Shown here in pieces: positions 9,157-18,216 of a stretch of DNA of 64,000 bases. The notes below the pieces were generated by a model, which was not told the origin of the DNA, did no database searches, and was given only the letters and a program-made list of their open reading frames with translations. Position 1 is the stretch's first letter, and each line of letters begins with the position of its first letter. This DNA is from UBA12202 sp049595035 (lineage in GTDB: Bacteria; Pseudomonadota; Alphaproteobacteria; Puniceispirillales; UBA1172), in contig JBMYKD010000001.1 in the NCBI GenBank assembly GCA_049595035.1, forward strand, positions 173,748 to 237,747, given 5' to 3'. Both the position numbers and the translations under genes were made by a program.

Positions 9157-10320
9157 ATGAACGCATCTTCAGATACATTGTTATCTTACCCATCTGGTAT
9201 TTTATCCTTGCCTCAATTAGAAGACGCTTTTGCCAAGGGTATTCTTGCCAGCGCGGCACCATTAGCAGATGGCCAGATTCAGCCAGCATCACTGGATTTA
9301 CGTCTGGGGGCAAAAGCATGGCGCGTTCAGGCCTCTTTTCTGCCCGGCGCTGATCATAAGGTGACGGATAAACTGGCTGACCTTGCCATGCATGAAATCG
9401 ACCTGACAGATGGCGCAGTTTTGGAAAAGGGCTGTGTCTATATTGCCGAGCTAATGGAACAGGTGCATCTTCCGGATGGGTTAACAGCCATTGCTAATCC
9501 GAAAAGCTCAACCGGACGTCTAGATGTGTTTACACGGATGATTGCGGATTACGCGGATGAGTTTGAAATGGCACCTGCAGGATATAGCGGGACACTTTAT
9601 GCTGAAATCAGCCCACGCACCTTTTCTGTTCTGGTCAGGCAGGGATCACGGTTATCGCAATTGCGGTTGCGTTCAGGAGTCGCGCAAATCAGCGACGCTG
9701 ATATGACCACACTTCAGGATAAGGCAGGGCTTACCCATGGGACGGGTATTGTTAATCATAAAATCAAAGATGGTATCCCGCTTAGTGTTGATCTATCAGG
9801 CCAGGCCAATCACTTGATGCCAGGACTTGTCGGATGGCGGGCGCGAAAACATGCAGGCTTGATTGATGTAGATCAGGTTGGAGTATATCCGGTATCCGGT
9901 TTCTGGGAAAAGGTCACGTCAGCGGATCTCTGTGCCGGTGGTTTGGTGCTAAATCCGGATGAATTCTATATTCTGGCCAGTCAGGAATATGTCACCGTCC
10001 CTGCCGAATACGCGGCTGAAATGACAGCCTATGATACCCGTATTGGAGAATTCAGAGCTCATTATGCCGGTTTCTTTGATCCGGGTTTTGGTATGCCAGA
10101 ATTAGGGGCGGGTGAAACCCGCGCTGTCCTTGAAGTGCGTTCGCATGATGTTCCGTTCCTGATTGAAGAAGGCCAGACGGTTTGTCGTCTGGTTTATGAA
10201 CCGCTATCGGTTGTGCCGGACGCGCTTTACGGAGCCAAGGGAAGCGGTTCGCATTATCAGGCGCAAGGGCTTCAGCTGGCTAAACATTTTAAACCGATTG
10301 CTGGTGGAGAAGCAGTATGA
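9157..10320 (+). CDS. dcd: 2'-deoxycytidine 5'-triphosphate deaminase, double-domain form
   Basis: Deaminates dCTP to dUTP for thymidylate synthesis. At 387 residues it is about twice the classic Dcd. The N-terminal half has IQPASLDLRLG, NPKSSTGRLDVFTRMI and GTLYAEISPRTF; the C-terminal half repeats the fold (GLIDVDQVGVYPVSGFW, LNPDEFYILASQEYVTVP, GFFDPGFG). Such tandem-domain proteins are typical of alphaproteobacteria. Its stop overlaps the argD start (ATGA), suggesting translational coupling with the arginine genes, although the functions are unrelated. Confidence 0.87.
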   Translation: MNASSDTLLSYPSGILSLPQLEDAFAKGILASAAPLADGQIQPASLDLRLGAKAWRVQASFLPGADHKVTDKLADLAMHEIDLTDGAVLEKGCVYIAELMEQVHLPDGLTAIANPKSSTGRLDVFTRMIADYADEFEMAPAGYSGTLYAEISPRTFSVLVRQGSRLSQLRLRSGVAQISDADMTTLQDKAGLTHGTGIVNHKIKDGIPLSVDLSGQANHLMPGLVGWRARKHAGLIDVDQVGVYPVSGFWEKVTSADLCAGGLVLNPDEFYILASQEYVTVPAEYAAEMTAYDTRIGEFRAHYAGFFDPGFGMPELGAGETRAVLEVRSHDVPFLIEEGQTVCRLVYEPLSVVPDALYGAKGSGSHYQAQGLQLAKHFKPIAGGEAV

Positions 10321-11537
10321 CCATGACCACCGCCGTGATGGGTAATTATGGTCGGGCTGATCTGGCGTTTTCGCATGGTGAAGGCAGCTGGCTGATTAGC
10401 ACGGATGGCGACCGTTATCTTGATTTTGCAACAGGTATTGCGGTAAACACACTTGGTCATAATCACCCGAAACTGGTTGATGCTCTGACCCGGCAAGCGG
10501 GAAAATTATGGCATGTGTCTAATTTGTATAATATTCCCGAACAGGCCGAATTAGCACAGGTTTTGGCTGAACGGTCAGGGCTGGATAAAGCCTTTTTCTG
10601 TAATTCGGGTGCTGAAGCCACAGAAGCAGCTGTAAAAATGGCACGCCGGGCTATGCATCATATGGGATATAAAAACCGGCATAAAATTCTTTGTGCCGAA
10701 GGGTCATTTCATGGTCGTACGATAGCCATGCTGGCGGCAACAGACCGCCCAGCCTTTCGCGAAGGATTTGGCCCCATGCCAGATGGTTTTGACCATTTTC
10801 CTTTCGGGAATATGAATGCTTTGCGTGACCAGTTGATCAAAGACGCTGAATCCGGCACGCCTGAAATTGCGGCTGTCATGGTGGAATCTGTTCAGGGCGA
10901 AGGTGGTGCTAGGCCACTGCCAGATGGCTTTCTTGCCGAATTAAGAGCCGTCACCGATGAAGTGGGATGTCTGCTGATCGCAGATGAGGTGCAGATTGGC
11001 GTTGGTCGGTCAGGGCATTTATTTTCGTTTGAACCAAGCGGTATCAAGCCAGATATCATTGCCATGGCCAAGGGTCTGGCTGGCGGGTTTCCCATTGGGG
11101 CAGTGATCACGACTGATCAGGTTGCATCAGCCATGACACCGGGAAGTCATGGATCAACTTTTGGTGGCAATCCCCTTGCCATGCAGGCGGCATTAGCCGT
11201 TATGGATGTACTGGATGAAGCCTTTCTTGCAGATATGCGAAAGCGCAGCGCAATGCTATTTGCAGAACTGGAAACGCTTAAACAGAACCATAGGGCAATT
11301 GTCGATATTCGTGGTAATGGATTTCTAATCGGGCTCGTTCTGGCAGATGATCTGACCCCCGCTGATATCATGGCATCATGCCGCCAGCATCATCTGCTTG
11401 TCGTGCCAGCGGCGGCAAATACGGTTCGGTTATTGCCACCACTTAATGTCAATATTGAGGATATACACCACGCGGTTTCTATTCTTGATGCGGTATTTGC
11501 CGACTATGATAAAAAAGCAGGCCTGAGTCATGATTAG
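10317..11537 (+). CDS. argD: Acetylornithine aminotransferase
   Basis: PLP-dependent class III aminotransferase that makes N-acetylornithine in arginine synthesis (often also succinyldiaminopimelate aminotransferase). 406 residues, full length. Visible: GIAVNTLGHNHPKLV, FFCNSGAEATEAAVKMAR, ESVQGEGGARPLP, LLIADEVQIGVGRSG and the PLP lysine Lys252 in IIAMAKGLAGGFPIGA. It overlaps dcd by 4 bp and argF by 8 bp. The argD-argF-hslO order is a common alphaproteobacterial arrangement. Confidence 0.94.
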   Translation: MTMTTAVMGNYGRADLAFSHGEGSWLISTDGDRYLDFATGIAVNTLGHNHPKLVDALTRQAGKLWHVSNLYNIPEQAELAQVLAERSGLDKAFFCNSGAEATEAAVKMARRAMHHMGYKNRHKILCAEGSFHGRTIAMLAATDRPAFREGFGPMPDGFDHFPFGNMNALRDQLIKDAESGTPEIAAVMVESVQGEGGARPLPDGFLAELRAVTDEVGCLLIADEVQIGVGRSGHLFSFEPSGIKPDIIAMAKGLAGGFPIGAVITTDQVASAMTPGSHGSTFGGNPLAMQAALAVMDVLDEAFLADMRKRSAMLFAELETLKQNHRAIVDIRGNGFLIGLVLADDLTPADIMASCRQHHLLVVPAAANTVRLLPPLNVNIEDIHHAVSILDAVFADYDKKAGLSHD

Positions 11538-12459
11538 GCATTTTCTGGATATTGCTGATTACTCAACAGATCAATTGCGGCAGATTCTTGCTGACGCATT
11601 TGTGATGAAAGCAAAGCCTCATACTATGGCAAACTGGCTTAGCGGAAAGAATATCGCGCTATTGTTTGAAAAGCCTTCAACCCGCACCCGCATATCATTT
11701 GAAGTCGGCGTCAATCAGCTTGGTGCCGCACCCATAGTGCTTGATCATAAGTCTATGCAACTTGGCCGCGGGGAAACGGTGGCCGATACCGCGCAAGTGA
11801 TGTCACGTTATGTTGATGCTATCATGATCCGTGCTGAAAGCCATGACACGGTAATGGAATTAGCCCATCATGCCAGCATACCGGTGATAAATGGCCTCAC
11901 TAATCGAAGCCACCCCTGCCAGGTGATGGCAGATGTGATGACGGTGGCTGAAAAGAAAGCCCCTGATCTGGATTTTTCAAGGCTGAATATTGTCTGGCTT
12001 GGTGATGGTAATAATGTTGCCCATAGCTGGATTGAAGCGGCGGCAAGGTTCGGCTTTACGCTTACGCTATCCACCCCGGATGCGTTGCGCCCGGATGCAG
12101 ATATCATAGATAGGGCAAAAGCGCAGGGCGGAACCATTCACTTATCCGGTGATCCCGCACATGCCATAAAACATGCTGATGTTGTCGTAACAGATACATG
12201 GATATCTATGAGTGGCGCAGATCATATTGATGCGAAAGCCCATAAAGATATGCTAGAGCCATATCGGGTGACCACGCAATTGATGGAACAGGCAGCGCCT
12301 GATGCCATATTCATGCATTGCCTGCCGGTTTATCGTGGTAATGAAGCCGATGCCGATGTTGTTGACGGGGCACAGTCGGTTATATGGGATGAAGCCGAAA
12401 ACCGGCTTCATGTTCAGAAAGCCATTATGTGTTTTTGTTTGGCGCAAGCAAGATCATGA
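11530..12459 (+). CDS. argF: Ornithine carbamoyltransferase
   Basis: Forms citrulline from ornithine and carbamoyl phosphate. 309 residues. Carbamoyl-phosphate loop STRTR at 50-54, HPCQ at 128-131, the ornithine-binding SMSGADH-type segment (DTWISMSGADH) and the catalytic HCLP at 263-266 are all present. Translation is probably coupled to argD through the 8-bp overlap; hslO starts 6 bp after its stop. Confidence 0.96.
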   Translation: MIRHFLDIADYSTDQLRQILADAFVMKAKPHTMANWLSGKNIALLFEKPSTRTRISFEVGVNQLGAAPIVLDHKSMQLGRGETVADTAQVMSRYVDAIMIRAESHDTVMELAHHASIPVINGLTNRSHPCQVMADVMTVAEKKAPDLDFSRLNIVWLGDGNNVAHSWIEAAARFGFTLTLSTPDALRPDADIIDRAKAQGGTIHLSGDPAHAIKHADVVVTDTWISMSGADHIDAKAHKDMLEPYRVTTQLMEQAAPDAIFMHCLPVYRGNEADADVVDGAQSVIWDEAENRLHVQKAIMCFCLAQARS

Positions 12460-12465
12460 GGATAA

Positions 12466-13413
12466 ATGGCCATGGCTGATCCAAATCTATCCGGAAATCT
12501 ATCTGGTGTACTTCCCTTTGTTATTGATGCAGGGCCCGGTCGTCAGGCCGCTATCCGTGGTCGTCTGGCCAAAATGGATTATGTGGTTAATGCAATTCTG
12601 GGGCGACATGATTATCCACTAGTTATCAGTAAATTAGCCGCGGAATCGATAGTATTGGCAACATGCCTTGCCAGCACCATGAATTATGATGGTATCTTTA
12701 CGCTTCAAGCCAAAGGCGACGGGATGGTCAAAACCCTGCTGGCAGATGTGACAACAGAAGGCGCTGTTCGTGCCTATATGGGATATGATCAGGATCAGGA
12801 TCAGGATATAGACACAGATCATGATGACGGGAATACCCTTGCGCCAATGATAAAACTGATGGGGACAGGTCATCTGGCCTTTACGGTTGATCAGGGCAAG
12901 AAAGGCCGATATCAGGGCATTGTTCCGATTGAAGCACAGAATATTACTGATGTGGCATTGCGTTATTTCAGGGATTCCGAACAGATCGATACCGCGCTGA
13001 TGCTTGCCGCCGATTATCAGAATGGATCATGGTGTGCGACCGGATTGTTATTACAACGGATACCGGAAACCGGCGGTAATCACGATGATGTTTTACCAAT
13101 GGGTGACGTCGAAGAAGATATCTGGCATACGGCATGTACATTGATGTCAACGCTGGAACGCGGTGAAATGCTGGATCATACTATTCCGGCGGAAACGCTG
13201 GTGCATAGGTTATTTCATGAACTTGATGCCAAATCATTACCCTGGCGGCAGTTTCGTGATCAATGCCGGTGTTCATCAGAACGGGCAGAACAGATCATTC
13301 TGTCATTATCAGATGAAGAAAAAAAAGATTTGGCAAATGAGGATAATAAACTCGTCATGTCATGTGAGTTTTGTAAATCCGAATGGGTATGGGATGCTAT
13401 ATCTGATGCCTGA
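12466..13413 (+). CDS. hslO: Redox-regulated chaperone Hsp33
   Basis: Cytoplasmic holdase activated by oxidation. 315 residues. The zinc/redox switch is intact: Cys267-x-Cys269 and Cys300-x2-Cys303. The N-terminal domain shows VVNAILGRHDYP, and GRYQGIVP follows further on. Unusual: an acidic insert around residues 107-122 (DQDQDQDIDTDHDDGN) coded by a hexanucleotide tandem repeat, placed after VRAYMGYD. Last gene of the argD-argF-hslO group. Confidence 0.94.
   Translation: MAMADPNLSGNLSGVLPFVIDAGPGRQAAIRGRLAKMDYVVNAILGRHDYPLVISKLAAESIVLATCLASTMNYDGIFTLQAKGDGMVKTLLADVTTEGAVRAYMGYDQDQDQDIDTDHDDGNTLAPMIKLMGTGHLAFTVDQGKKGRYQGIVPIEAQNITDVALRYFRDSEQIDTALMLAADYQNGSWCATGLLLQRIPETGGNHDDVLPMGDVEEDIWHTACTLMSTLERGEMLDHTIPAETLVHRLFHELDAKSLPWRQFRDQCRCSSERAEQIILSLSDEEKKDLANEDNKLVMSCEFCKSEWVWDAISDA
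12787..12807 (+). repeat. Hexanucleotide tandem repeat inside hslO
   Basis: Three and a half copies of GATCAG, in frame, encoding alternating Asp-Gln. It makes an acidic loop in Hsp33 and could expand or shrink in steps of two residues without shifting the frame. Confidence 0.85.
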
Positions 13414-13498
13414 CAGGCTGCCAGCCATAACATCATGCTGATAACAGGCATTGCATCTTTACAGACAGATGGATAGGCTTTATCCGAAAGGAGCAAAT

Positions 13499-14113
13499 AT
13501 GATGGAACATATGATAAAATTAATAAGCCGCTTTTCCATAACTGGTATTTTCCTTTTGTCGTCGGTGTTTCTTGCGTCTTGCCAGAAACCGGAACCACCT
13601 GTTCTGGTCTCAACTCCACTTGGGGCAGATATACCTATACAGGTTGCAAGTATAGATTTTTTCAATGACCATAATCCAAAAGCAACCAAGCCATATATCG
13701 ATCATCTTTATTATCCTAGTCTATCAGATATGCTGATCACATGGGGTAGCGATATGCTGATCCCCAATGATGCTAATGGTAATCTATTGATGACCGTATC
13801 CCTTGCAGATTTGCGGGAGGTGGACATTGCATCTGATGATGATCTCAAGGCGTTATTTACCAATGAGCAAAGAAAGTTGATTATTGCTGATCTGGAAGCG
13901 GTGTTCAGTTTTACCCATCCAGCAAATAACCGGACAGCCAGCATTGTTGTTAAATCAAGCTATCAGAATACGATTTCCGATTATACTACGCCGGCGGATT
14001 CGGATCGCATTCGTTTTTTTGTCATGTCTGAAGCCATTGCCCGTTTTGATGCGGAGTTTCGCCGACAGATTTCAGAAATATCGGCATCAGAAGGCTGGCC
14101 AGTTTTCCCTTAA
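13499..14113 (+). CDS. Predicted lipoprotein of unknown function
   Basis: About 204 residues. The ATG at 13499 (or 13502) is preceded by AAAGGAG at 5-8 bp, which rules out the earlier TTG at 13451. A short basic N-terminus and hydrophobic stretch lead to the lipobox LASC, so the mature protein should be lipid-anchored in the periplasm. The rest is soluble, mixed alpha/beta in appearance, with no motif I recognise. It lies 85 bp downstream of hslO on the same strand and converges with trkH. Confidence 0.75.
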   Translation: MMEHMIKLISRFSITGIFLLSSVFLASCQKPEPPVLVSTPLGADIPIQVASIDFFNDHNPKATKPYIDHLYYPSLSDMLITWGSDMLIPNDANGNLLMTVSLADLREVDIASDDDLKALFTNEQRKLIIADLEAVFSFTHPANNRTASIVVKSSYQNTISDYTTPADSDRIRFFVMSEAIARFDAEFRRQISEISASEGWPVFP

Positions 14114-14128
14114 CGAACCTGCTATGAT

Positions 14129-15577
14129 CTAGCGTCGCCAGAAAGCGGGCATCAAAATAACAAGAACGGTGAATAATTCCAGCCGTCCCAGTATCATGCC
14201 AGCCACCATGATCCATTTTGCGGTAGCATTAACAGATTCAAAACTTCCTGAAGGGCCAATCATTTCTCCTAATCCGGGGCCAACATTACTGATAGAAGTC
14301 GCAGCACCGGACAGGGCGGTAATAAAATCCAGACCTGATAATCCAAGCATAATGGCAATCAGAACAAAGCTGAGGATATAGAGATAGAAAAACCCCATCA
14401 CAGCATCCATAACAGTTTCCGGAACAGGGCGTTTGTTATAATAAACAACATTAACCGCATGCGGGCGCAATAGACGTGCCATCTGCACTCTGGCAGTTGC
14501 TGCCAAAACCTGAAGCCGGAACATTTTGATGCCGCATGTGGTCGACCCGGCACAGCCACCAATAAACATGGCGATCAGCAGAATGACCGTTGTCTGCCCA
14601 CCCCATAGCCCGTAATCTGTACTGCTATAACCGGTTCCGGTCATCAGTGATACAGTATTAAAGCTGGCCTGACGCAACGCATCAATAAAGTTCAGGTCAA
14701 TGCTGGACATAAGCTGAAAGGTTATGAGCAGACTAACCGTCGCAATGATTGCCGCAAACCAGCGGACTTGTGGGTCTTCAATCAGGTTTTTCCAGCCGCC
14801 TCTTGTCATGGCCAGATAATGGGCAAATGGTAAGCTGCCAACAATCATGCCGGCAATAACCAGTATTTCAACGATACTATTGTTAAATGATCCAATCGAA
14901 GCCGTGCGGGTTGAAAATCCGCCAGTCGCCAAAGTGGTCATGGCATGGGTCAGCGCATCAAAGCCCGGCATGCCCGCCAATCTGAACATGAAAGCCCAGA
15001 TTAATGTCAGCAATGTATAAATCAGAAAAATACCGCCAGCAAGTTCGGTTGCCCGTGGGATTACTTTATCTGGGGTTTCATAGGATTCGGTGCGAAATAA
15101 CTGCATGCCGCCAATGCTCAACATTGGCAAGACAGCCAGAGCCATCACAATAATACCAATTCCGCCAAGCCATTGTAGGACTGCTCGCCACATTAAAATG
15201 CCGCGTGACATGACTTCTAATAAAGGAATAACGGTTGAACCGGTTGTGGTGATGCCAGACATGGATTCAAACACGGCATCATGAACATCCATATCCGTGT
15301 CACATAACAGAAAGGGTAATGCCCCAAAAAGCCCAATGCTAACCCATGCCATATTTGTCAGCAGAAAGGCCTGCCTGAGGTTGATATTGCCAGTATCGTT
15401 CAGTCGGGTGGATAGCAATAACCCAAATCCGAAAAACATGGTAATGGCCGCTGATCCGAAAAAACCGCTCCAGTTTTCGTGGCCATCATAAAAATCAAGG
15501 CCAGCTGGTATCAGCATGGCCATAGCCAGTAAGGAAAGCAGAATCCCAAGAATATACATGACCGGGCTTAAAGGCAT
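14129..15577 (-). CDS. trkH: Trk-type potassium uptake membrane subunit
   Basis: K+ channel-like subunit of the Trk system, 482 residues with many membrane segments. Four pore-like regions can be picked out: ESMSGITTTGSTV, THAMTTLATGGFSTR, SFNTVSLMTGTGYSSTDYG and GAATSISNVGPGLG, separated by hydrophobic pairs, plus WRAVLQWLGGIGIIVMALAVLP, a TrkH hallmark. The cytoplasmic TrkA partner is not in the window. An alternative ATG lies six codons in. It converges with the lipoprotein gene (15-bp gap). Confidence 0.92.
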   Translation of the reverse strand: MPLSPVMYILGILLSLLAMAMLIPAGLDFYDGHENWSGFFGSAAITMFFGFGLLLSTRLNDTGNINLRQAFLLTNMAWVSIGLFGALPFLLCDTDMDVHDAVFESMSGITTTGSTVIPLLEVMSRGILMWRAVLQWLGGIGIIVMALAVLPMLSIGGMQLFRTESYETPDKVIPRATELAGGIFLIYTLLTLIWAFMFRLAGMPGFDALTHAMTTLATGGFSTRTASIGSFNNSIVEILVIAGMIVGSLPFAHYLAMTRGGWKNLIEDPQVRWFAAIIATVSLLITFQLMSSIDLNFIDALRQASFNTVSLMTGTGYSSTDYGLWGGQTTVILLIAMFIGGCAGSTTCGIKMFRLQVLAATARVQMARLLRPHAVNVVYYNKRPVPETVMDAVMGFFYLYILSFVLIAIMLGLSGLDFITALSGAATSISNVGPGLGEMIGPSGSFESVNATAKWIMVAGMILGRLELFTVLVILMPAFWRR

Positions 15578-15677
15578 TGATCAGTCCGTCAGACATTATT
15601 TGCCCAAGAATAAAGCCAAAGCTATCAAAAGTCCATTATTTGGAAAATATAGCCTATATCTTTATGCCTATGCGGAA

Positions 15678-16292
15678 TTAATGCTGGCCGGCCTGCAACA
15701 GAAAACGGTCACGCATATCTTTATCCTGTTCAAACGCACCGGTGAACCGGGTTGTTACCATGGTAACTCCCTGTTTCTGAACTCCTCGGGTGGTCATACA
15801 TTGATGCGCGGCATCAACAAGTAATGCAACGCCTTTAGGTTCCAGAACATTCTGGATAGTTTGTGCAATTTGTGACGTCATGGTTTCTTGTGTTTGCAAC
15901 CGCTTGGCAAAAATATCTATGACGCGCGCCAGTTTTGATATGCCGACAACTCGCCGGTTTGGCAGATAGGCAATGGTCGCCGTACCAATAATTGGCACCA
16001 TATGATGTTCGCAATGAGAAACCATGCGGATATCTCTGAGCATGACAATATCGTCATATCCCTCGACTTCTTCAAAGACACGGCTGAGCATATGTTCAGG
16101 GTCTTCGTGATAGCCGCCAAAAAATTCTTCATAGGAACGCACAACTCGAGCTGGGGTATCCTGTAATCCTTCGCGTTCGGGATTATCGCCAGCCCATTTA
16201 ATGAGTGTGCGAACGGCTTCTTCTGCTTCTTCGCGCGTCGGTGAGGCATCAACGGAAACGAGATTGAGTTTATTGGCATCGTAGGGGGTCAT
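15678..16292 (-). CDS. folE: GTP cyclohydrolase I
   Basis: First enzyme of tetrahydrofolate (and queuosine precursor) synthesis, converting GTP to dihydroneopterin triphosphate. 204 residues from the ATG at 16292, which has AGGAAAG 4 bp upstream; an ATG at 16307 is in frame but contains that site. Zinc ligands appear in VSHCEHHMVP and in AAHQCMTTRGVQK. PNRRVVGISKLARVIDIFAKRLQTQE is the conserved core. Single gene, followed at 100 bp by trkH. Confidence 0.96.
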   Translation of the reverse strand: MTPYDANKLNLVSVDASPTREEAEEAVRTLIKWAGDNPEREGLQDTPARVVRSYEEFFGGYHEDPEHMLSRVFEEVEGYDDIVMLRDIRMVSHCEHHMVPIIGTATIAYLPNRRVVGISKLARVIDIFAKRLQTQETMTSQIAQTIQNVLEPKGVALLVDAAHQCMTTRGVQKQGVTMVTTRFTGAFEQDKDMRDRFLLQAGQH

Positions 16293-16465
16293 GAAACTTT
16301 CCTGCATGATTTTAAAAATTCAAATCACTTATAGCTGATATGCGTTCAGCAATATCATCCAAGTCCATACGAATATGGTCTTTTACCACCTAAAATCAAC
16401 TGGAATTAGTCAATTTGCAATAAAAACCTTTTTCCGGTTAGGGCTTAACTCCTAAATATCAGGAT

Positions 16466-18214
16466 TTATTGCATTGCCTTATCATGGCGCTGTTTTGTGG
16501 TGGCGGTCATATCAATTTCACCATCTGGGTTAATGATAACCCCAAACCATTCTTTTGCCTGCTGATGGGTGTACCGTTCCAGAATAACGTCTTGTTTTAC
16601 GGCCTCTGGGTCACGGGTCATCGGATCGCCATATCCGCCACCGCCGGGTGTGGCAACAACGACGCGGTCACCTGATTTAAGCGGGATATCCTGTTGTTTT
16701 GACAGATGGGGCGGTTGCGATGACTCCCCATTGCGCCAGACAGTAACCATATTGACCGCACCATCCTTACCGCCGCGAACACCCTGGGGGCCAAAACGGC
16801 CATGATCCATGACAAAACTGGCGCGTGCTTCTGCTTTTCGTAATTCCACTTCGTATTCCAGCCCAAAGCCGCCACGGTGATGACCTGCCCCGCCTGATCC
16901 TTCGCGTAATGCATAGCGATGATAAAGAACAGGAAAGCTCTGTTCCATAATCTCAATGGGTGGCGCTTTGGAAATGCCGATCGTCGAGCACCCATTGGCC
17001 AGACCATCATGGTCAATATTACCGCCATAACCGCCGCCCGATAACTGATACATAACAAAATCCTGCCCTTTCTCCGCATTATGGCCACCAAGGGCGAAAT
17101 TGCCGCTTGTGCCTGCCGGGGCGGCGGTAACGCGATCTGGCAATGCATCAACTAATGCGGCAAAAACCGCTTCGGCAATGCGCTGGCTGACTTCTGCTGC
17201 GCATCCCGATACCGGGCGGGGATAGCGGGCATCAAGAAACGTATTTTCAACGCCAGTGACTTCTATCGGTTCAAAAGCTCCGGCGCTGATAGGGACTTCA
17301 GGAAAGATATGCCGCATGGCCAGATAGACAGAGCTAAGTGTTGTTGCCAGAACCGAATTCATGGGACCAATGCAGGGCGGGCTTGATCCGGCAAAATCAA
17401 ACACAAGCCGATCATCTGATTTATGGATGGCCAGCCGGATAGCCAATGGCTCATTAACAACACCATCACTATCCACCCATGCAACGGATGGATAGGTGCC
17501 ATCAGGAATATCGCGAATCAATGCCCGCATTTGTGTGGCAGCGCGAGTCCGTAATTCGGCAATAGCTTCAACCATGACATCATCGCCATATCTGTCCATC
17601 AGGGCATTCAGCCTATCTTCACCAACCTTAAGCGCGGCCGCTTGTGCCATGACATCACCAATGCGTTGATCGGCTACACGGATATTGCTGCAGATAATGG
17701 CGTAGATTTCTTCATCTAGCTGGCCTTCTTTGAACAGTCGCACCGGTGGAAGGCGCAAACCTTCCTGTTCAACGGCGGTGGCGGCAGCTGAAAATCCACC
17801 GGGCACCGAACCGCCTGTATCTGGCCAGTGACCCGTATTTGACAGCCAGCAGAATAATTTCCCATGCCGGTAAAATGGACGTGCAAAACGGACATCCATT
17901 AAATGGGTGCCCCCCAGATAGGGATCATTAACAATATAGATATCATCCGGCTTGGGTGGCGGTGTGATCCCATCCCTTATCCGTTCGATCAGCACCCTTG
18001 TTGAAAATTGCATGGTGCCAACAAAAACAGGTAAGCCTCCAGCCCCCTGGGCAATCAATGCACCATCTTCGGCGGAATAAATGCCATCAGACCGATCATT
18101 TGCTTCGGCAATGACTGGCGAGAAAGCAGCACGAGAAAAGCTCAAATCCATTTCATCACAGACTTGTTGTAACCCAAACTGAATGACGCTGAGGGTGATT
18201 GGATCAACTGCCAT
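16466..18214 (-). CDS. hyuB: Hydantoinase B / oxoprolinase family, beta subunit
   Basis: B subunit of the ATP-dependent hydantoinase/oxoprolinase family, which opens lactam-type rings (N-methylhydantoin, 5-oxoproline and related). 582 residues. Family phrases: DPITLSVIQFGLQQVCDEMD, IYIVNDPYLGGTHLMDVRFARPF, GSGGAGHHRGGFGLEYEVEL and the C-terminal glycine-rich VVATPGGGGYGDP. It starts 2 bp after hyuA, so the two form an operon. An operator-like dyad before hyuA links it to the nearby molybdenum hydroxylase regulon. Substrate not determinable from sequence. Confidence 0.9.
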   Translation of the reverse strand: MAVDPITLSVIQFGLQQVCDEMDLSFSRAAFSPVIAEANDRSDGIYSAEDGALIAQGAGGLPVFVGTMQFSTRVLIERIRDGITPPPKPDDIYIVNDPYLGGTHLMDVRFARPFYRHGKLFCWLSNTGHWPDTGGSVPGGFSAAATAVEQEGLRLPPVRLFKEGQLDEEIYAIICSNIRVADQRIGDVMAQAAALKVGEDRLNALMDRYGDDVMVEAIAELRTRAATQMRALIRDIPDGTYPSVAWVDSDGVVNEPLAIRLAIHKSDDRLVFDFAGSSPPCIGPMNSVLATTLSSVYLAMRHIFPEVPISAGAFEPIEVTGVENTFLDARYPRPVSGCAAEVSQRIAEAVFAALVDALPDRVTAAPAGTSGNFALGGHNAEKGQDFVMYQLSGGGYGGNIDHDGLANGCSTIGISKAPPIEIMEQSFPVLYHRYALREGSGGAGHHRGGFGLEYEVELRKAEARASFVMDHGRFGPQGVRGGKDGAVNMVTVWRNGESSQPPHLSKQQDIPLKSGDRVVVATPGGGGYGDPMTRDPEAVKQDVILERYTHQQAKEWFGVIINPDGEIDMTATTKQRHDKAMQ

Positions 18215-18216
18215 AA

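Noticed and set aside
16618..17151. Minus-strand open frame of 177 codons inside hyuB
   Set aside because: It is a shifted frame of a well-conserved gene, with no recognisable domain or start signal.
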